Part shown: piece by piece, positions 59,467-64,000 of the stretch
Layout: each line of letters begins with the position of its first letter
How positions within the stretch are numbered: position 1 is the stretch's first letter
Assembly (NCBI RefSeq): GCF_030272615.1
Contig: NC_081406.1
Span: 246,757,218-246,821,217, forward strand
Length of the DNA stretch: 64,000 nt
Direction of reading: 5' to 3'
DNA from: Cryptomeria japonica
Lineage: Eukaryota; Streptophyta; Pinopsida; Cupressales; Cupressaceae
Made by a program: the position numbers and the translations under genes
Notes under the pieces: generated by a model
Database searches by the model: none
Seen by the model: the letters and a program-made list of their open reading frames with translations, nothing else
What the model was told of the DNA's origin: nothing

Positions 59467-60245
59467 TCATGAGTGATGGATGACATAGAGAAGTGAATGA
59501 ATCAAGAGGGTGTGAGTGTGATGTGTAGAAGATAGTTGTTAGTAAAAGAAGCAGTGTATGTGAGAGTTGTAGACAGCGAAGGAAATCAGTAGTGCAGTAG
59601 TCCTTTATCGGACCTGTTGCGGAATAGTAGTGAAGAGATCTCTAACCAGATCTTCTATAAGTCTGAGATTTGTAATATGAGCTTAACTTGGAACTGATCT
59701 CATGCATTTGGAAATGCAAACTTTCTCAGTTAAACCCTTTCAATTGCAGTGAGCATTCTGACAGTTGGGCCTTTCTTTTGTATCTGCAGTGAGTAGTCCA
59801 ACAATGAGCCTTTTTTGTAATCTACCAGAAAGCCACTCGACAATGAGCCACCTGTTTGTAAACAAAACTATAACTAGTTATATTTTCTTGAGAGTATAGT
59901 ATAGTGTCGGGGGGGCCTATCCATTCTATGGTGTATTGTTGGGAAGGTTAGGGACCTCAAGAAATAGAAATTCTATGAAAATTTGTAGGTTTCTTGTTAA
60001 TTAATTAATTAATTTCAATGAGGGCTTTCTAGAGCGCCAACACTCTCTGTGGTTTTTCCCTTTTTGGGTTTTCCACGTACAAATTCCAGTGTTCATCTTG
60101 TAGTTGTGTTCTTCTTATTTATTCTACATTATCTATTTTAATTTTGAGGACAACTTCAGTTGGTAAAAAGGTTTATTGTTTAAATAAGTGGGAATATTGA
60201 TTCACCCCCCCTCTCTGTATTCTAGTGCTTTCAACCTGATAAACA
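58813..60245 (+). repeat. Element C 3' LTR with long GT tract and private insert
   Basis: It starts TGTTATACCTATGTG and ends about CTGATAAACA. Compared with the 5' LTR it has a pure (TG)n run at 59376-59464 and about 140 extra bases at roughly 59894-60037 (ATAGTATAGTGTCGGGGGG to TTTCTAGAGCGCC). Confidence 0.85.
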
Positions 60246-62018
60246 CTCAGTGCATCTCCCTCATACCCTCAGTCGTAGGAAGATGACCCTATACCTGCTC
60301 AAAGATTTGAATCCTATCCTATGCATATGCAAGCCGGTCCATAACATCATCATGCTCTCTCAAAATGGTAGTAACCTCGTCCCCTTGAGCAAATAACTAA
60401 ACATCCCTGGTAGCTATCTCTGCATCCCTATCATCTAGCTTTGCCTCTAGGCTATGGATTCAAGCCTCAGCAATAGTAAGGAAGGCTTATAATTGAACAA
60501 AAACAACATCCCTGAGGTCCCCATGTCTTGTTGGCCCTATTGTCTTGGTTGCCTCTCCCTTTTCCATACCCGTCGCCTTTGTCAGTGTTGGTGTTGCTAC
60601 GTATACTGGTGGAGCTTGTAATAGTCAGATTGGATAGGTAGCCCTAGCTCTCTTGCCTCCTCCACCTCCCCATACCTCTCCATGATGTATGATGTCCACC
60701 CAATCAAAAAATGAGTAGAATATAGATACGACATCGCCTTGACATCATCCTCTCAAGGCTCACAGTCTAGGTACGGTCACCAGTTCACTGCATCTAAATC
60801 ATCTAAGGCTCAGTGCCAATACTCGACCTTACCCAGCTGGGGCTGGTTTATCATACCTTTATACATATAGTTGACCAATCATCCTCAACCTCATGCATAC
60901 TAGTTTACAAATGGGTAAGTGCTCCAATACCCAAATATGGAGAAGTGTGATCCCCACACCCAAAGAAGTACTCTCATGATAAACTATAGCATGCAAGTCA
61001 GTGTACAGGTGAGCTAGGACACATGGGCCCTTGGCATATCAGGTCCCCTCACTCGCCATCTGCTCTATAACATGTCTCTAGCTCATGAACAGTCTATGTG
61101 ATCCCTGATCAGGACATAGTAGACTATCAACAATAGCAGCGAGCACAGAAGGAAGTGTCTCATATAGCTCTACAATATCCTACCATCACACTGAACTATC
61201 ATGCACCTCTAGATCAAGAGTTGTGAAGATACGCCACAGTGTCACATCACCCATCTATATGTCATAGGTCACTAGCTCACCTATGATCGAGATGTATAGA
61301 ATCCTCCATATGTCTTCCAACATGATCGACATCTCTCCCATCGACAAATGGAAGGAGTAGGTCTCGTTGTGCCACGTCTCGACCAATGTAGTCAGAAGTC
61401 CACAATTCATCTAAATCAAAGGTAAGTGCATCATGTCATACAAACCGGTAGAAGCAACACAATTAATCTCCAGCTCAGACAACTGGTCTCGCAATTGCTA
61501 AGTGGTGGGATGCCTCTCTCAAGCCCACAATACACCTAGGTCCTCCTACAAACACAATCAAGTGACAATGTGAGCCTTTTTGCTAGCATAATCCGCTAAT
61601 ACCTAGACTTCACCAGATACTTTTTGATCAAGTATCTCTAGTCTCAACAGGTAAATCAGCTGACACGCACCTAGACTACAACAGGCATTTACATCAATTG
61701 CCTATTTTCAATAGGTACCAAGAGTCCAGCAAACACAACAAACAACCTAAAAAAGTACAAACTGAAATCAACTATCATAATTAAAATTCAACTGGGCCAT
61801 TGGAAACAAAAGCGTTACAACTAGCATACAATAGTGCTAAAAATACAAAAGCACTACAACTACTGTACAAATGCGCTATTGTGGCACAATAGCACTAAAA
61901 CAATGTTTAAGCGTGTTTGTCTATTTTTTACTTCCCCTAGTTGAAAAATGCATTAAAACGACCTCAAAACAAAAAAAATAGAACCGGACTTACCACGGGA
62001 CTGTAGTCGGTTGGCCAT
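60246..62018 (-). pseudogene. Antisense plant mobile domain (PMD) gene of element E
   Basis: The minus-strand translation gives STGLYDMMHLPLI, LVETWHNETYSFHLSMGEMS, LEDIWRILYISIIGELVTYD, GPCVLAHLYTDLHAIVYHES and GVGITLLHIWVLEHLPI (about 61480-60850), the blocks of the aminotransferase-like plant mobile domain. A coiled-coil part follows (about 60480-60246: SLEAKLDDRDAEIATRDV). A possible first exon lies at 62018-61994 (ATG, then consensus donor GTAAGT), with an acceptor TTTGTAG at about 61546. At least ten stops occur. Such genes are known both as host genes (MAIN family) and inside plant Gypsy elements. Its place between E's pol and 3' LTR favours the latter. Confidence 0.82.
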
Positions 62019-62469
62019 TGGTACCTCCAAATCCGCTCAAATTGATGATCTTCTATCGGAATCACCATGTTTTCTATTGCAAGCTACTCACAAAAGGTCT
62101 CTAGCAAAGCTTGAAATCACTATGGAGGAGTGTAAAAATGAGGACCAATTAACCCTTCTAGCCCAAATATACCCTACCCAACCCTAACCCTTCTTCACCT
62201 TGCTCACCACCCTAGGCTCCAGGAACTTTCGAGGCTTGCCATTTCTCCATTTTAACCCCGGTTTCCTCCATTCTTTCACCATTTAACCCAAATTGTTATA
62301 ATCTTGTATTCCCCCGCTTCTTTCTATTTTTCAAGTGATCGCCCAATTTTTCAAAATTTTCAGCCCATGTCTCGAGGGGGCATGCAACCCACTAAACTAA
62401 CAACCCTATGACATTTTTCTCTTGCCTATCTCTCTTTCTACAAAACAGCATGATGAATTGCACCCTCTC
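62019..62469. other. Region upstream of the PMD gene, no feature
   Basis: This would hold the promoter of the antisense gene. No TATA box that I trust was seen. Confidence 0.3.
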
Positions 62470-62482
62470 AAAGAGGGGCAAA
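62470..62482 (+). promoter_or_regulatory. Element E polypurine tract
   Basis: AAAGAGGGGCAAA directly precedes TGTAGACA. It sits in a small hairpin, CCCTCT-CAA-AGAGGG (starting near 62463). Confidence 0.75.
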
Positions 62483-63219
62483 TGTAGACACATAAATATG
62501 TCCACTAAATTAAATAAATATTTAATATTTGTTTAATGCACTAATGTTCTTCTATTAATTAAATTTACATGTAATTAATTCATTTCAACCCATTCTACTA
62601 ATTTAATTAAATAAATTTCATAAATTTATTTAAATGAAAATTACTAACTATAGTTCAGCTATTAAATAAATCTATCAATTTATTTAATCACCCCCTTTCT
62701 TCTCATTTAAATAAATTAAACATTTATTAAAATGCACAATCAAAATCCATATTTAAATAAATGAATATTTATTTAAAATACTCATCCACTTGTAAATGCA
62801 AGTTGCACAATTGATTGAAACAAATGAATTTTATTTTTATTAAAATCCTAAAATCCATCCCACTTGCATTCTCCTACAAAACCCACTTGCACACTAACCC
62901 TTCTTCTAAATTTTTCTAATCCTTTCTAATTTAGCCTAATCCCCTTCTAAACATTTGCACATTCCTAACTAAGGGATTAGTGAGGAGTCACTTCTCAAAA
63001 GCATTAAAAGCTTTCTCCCTTCCATAAGTTAACCCCCAAAGTCTTCTTAAGCCTTAATGGATTTAATCTAACTAACCCACCTTTGACCCTTAGTTAGAGA
63101 CTTTTCCTCTAACTCAACCATCCATCTAACCCTCAAGTCTATTCAAGCATTCAATGCTTTGACCATGGTTACCCTTTTACCCTTGCATATTTAGTTATCC
63201 CTTGGATAAAAGCTTTATC
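62483..63219 (+). repeat. Element E 3' LTR, truncated
   Basis: It starts TGTAGACACATAAATATG and matches 35563-36289 in direct orientation. It stops abruptly after AAAAGCTTTATC, where another LTR begins. Confidence 0.85.
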
Positions 63220-63354
63220 TATTGGAATCAATGAACATTGAGAGGGGGGGTGAATCAGTGTTTTATATTTAGCAAACTTATCAAGTTGATTCTTAAACCA
63301 CTGGATGCATGAGAGAGTAATCAAAGTGTAGAAACATAAAATGAACAACCACAC
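63220..63354 (-). mobile_element. LTR end fragment, minus-oriented
   Basis: It begins TGGAATCAATGAACATTGAG followed by AGGGGGGGTGAATCAGT, the inverted form of the U5 end shared by the Copia-like LTRs here. Another LTR cuts it at 63355. Confidence 0.55.
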
Positions 63355-64000
63355 TGTTGGTGACAATAATGAGGGAAAACTAAGAGGGGGGTGAATTAGT
63401 TTTCACCGGATATACAAACTTAATCACAAAAACAAATCTGATAAACTACAGAAATAAGCAAATAGATAACACAACACCAAGATTTTGATGTGGAAAACCC
63501 GGTTAAGGGAAAAACTATAGTGGGAACCTACCCACAATATGATGATACTCTGTAGTAGTATGTAAAATATTACAATGGGGAATGCACATGCATTCAGGCT
63601 CACTTCCTAGAGCTCACTGCTCAAAAGATAATGACCTAGAAGGCTACAACCCTCAGGGAAGTCTCAGTGACTTACAACAAGATTTAGACTACAATCCGGA
63701 AGAATTGATCTAAAAGAATAGAAACTCCAAATGCTTTATGACAGTTTTGGTTAAGCATAATTGTCTACTCTAGAATCGCAAATCTTTTCTCAATCACAAT
63801 GTTGAAGGATGAATCACTTGATTGCACATACACCACTCTTTGATAATGCAGGCTTAACCACAACACCTAAATTACATGACTATGTCACCTATTTATACTA
63901 TTCATCAACTTTGACAACAAGGTCGGCTAAACCCTTAACTCACAATTATAAAATCACATCATGAGATACAAAGATTGACTACCAGACCAATATAATGATT
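63355..64000 (-). mobile_element. Copia-family LTR running off the right edge
   Basis: TGTTGGTGACAATAATGAGG then GAAAACTAAGAGGGGGGTGA and TTTTCACCGG, collinear with the Copia LTR at 26347 (blocks CTCACTGCTCAAAA, CTACAACCCTC, GACAACAAGGTCGGCTAAA). It is in the same minus orientation and truncated at 64000. Confidence 0.88.

Larger units (their letters stand above)
54037..60245 (+). mobile_element. Element C: LTR element with knuckle-array gag and an unknown ORF, no pol
   Basis: LTRs lie at 54037-55270 and 58813-60245, flanked by CTCAT (54032-54036) and CTCAG (60246-60250). The interior has a PBS, a gag-like coding region with four CCHC-type knuckles, a second coding region of unknown function and a PPT. 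No protease, integrase, RT or RNase H was found. LTR style (TGTTA start, CACCCCCCC near the end, AAAGGGGGAGAT tract) is Copia-like. It inserted into the PMD gene of element E. Confidence 0.88.

Noticed and set aside
59144-59470. Minus-strand frame with a long Thr-His run
   Set aside because: It is a translation of the (TG)n microsatellite in the element C 3' LTR.
1-64000. A CRISPR array or bacterial-type operon
   Set aside because: Repeats here are LTRs, simple tandem arrays or hairpins with uneven spacing; content is plant retroelement throughout.

Overview
The window is plant nuclear DNA made almost entirely of nested, decayed retrotransposons. I found no cellular gene, rRNA, tRNA or CRISPR array. 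The plant signs are initiator-Met primer-binding sites in a Copia element, a Ty3/Gypsy gag-pol with the extra second RNase H typical of the plant Tat lineage, plant L1-type LINE domains (DUF4283-like ORF1, endonuclease, reverse transcriptase) and a degenerate plant mobile domain (PMD) gene. The density and layering suggest a large, repeat-rich plant genome, possibly a gymnosperm. The species cannot be fixed from this sequence.

Left part. Positions 1-3473 hold a minus-strand Gypsy-like relic: LTR end, polypurine tract, decayed interior and a gag zinc-knuckle piece, with two strong inverted repeats. Positions 3474-4164 and 5396-5790 are one Copia-family LTR fragment split by a solo LTR (4165-5395, perfect GGTGG target duplication). 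Element A (5950-21779, perfect TCTAC duplication) is a gag-plus-protease-only LTR element. Near the 3' end of its coding region it carries element B (11894-19675, ATTGT/GTTGT duplication), a full copy of the same family. Neither has reverse transcriptase or integrase, so both look like TR-GAG-type non-autonomous elements. Their primer-binding site fits tRNA-Trp.

Middle part. Positions 22540-24890 form a composite inverted repeat with order Y X Y' X'. A minus-strand L1-type LINE (24893-26346 and 33842-35511) is split by a minus-strand Copia element (26347-33841). That Copia element itself carries a 137-bp insert with a 19-bp target duplication inside its reverse transcriptase.

Right part. Positions 35563-36589 are an LTR-like block. 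A decayed minus-strand coding region of unrecognised function follows (37159-40360). Element E, a Tat-like Gypsy element, has its promoter/primer region near 41300-41754, gag-pol on the plus strand at 44884-51554, and an antisense PMD gene (62018 down to 53826). It ends with a PPT and 3' LTR at 62483-63219. Element C (54037-60245, CTCAT/CTCAG duplication) sits inside the PMD gene. It is an LTR element with an array of CCHC knuckles and a second ORF of unknown function but no pol. Pieces of two more LTRs close the window (63220-64000).

How the parts relate. A and B encode a Tat-like capsid and protease and keep LTRs, primer site, leader hairpins and polypurine tract, so they would need reverse transcriptase and integrase in trans. 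E is of the same broad lineage by its gag, but its integrase catalytic residues are lost and its LTRs differ, so it is not shown to be the helper. Many in-frame stops and lost catalytic residues fit C-to-T or G-to-A changes, the pattern expected of methylated, silenced repeats.
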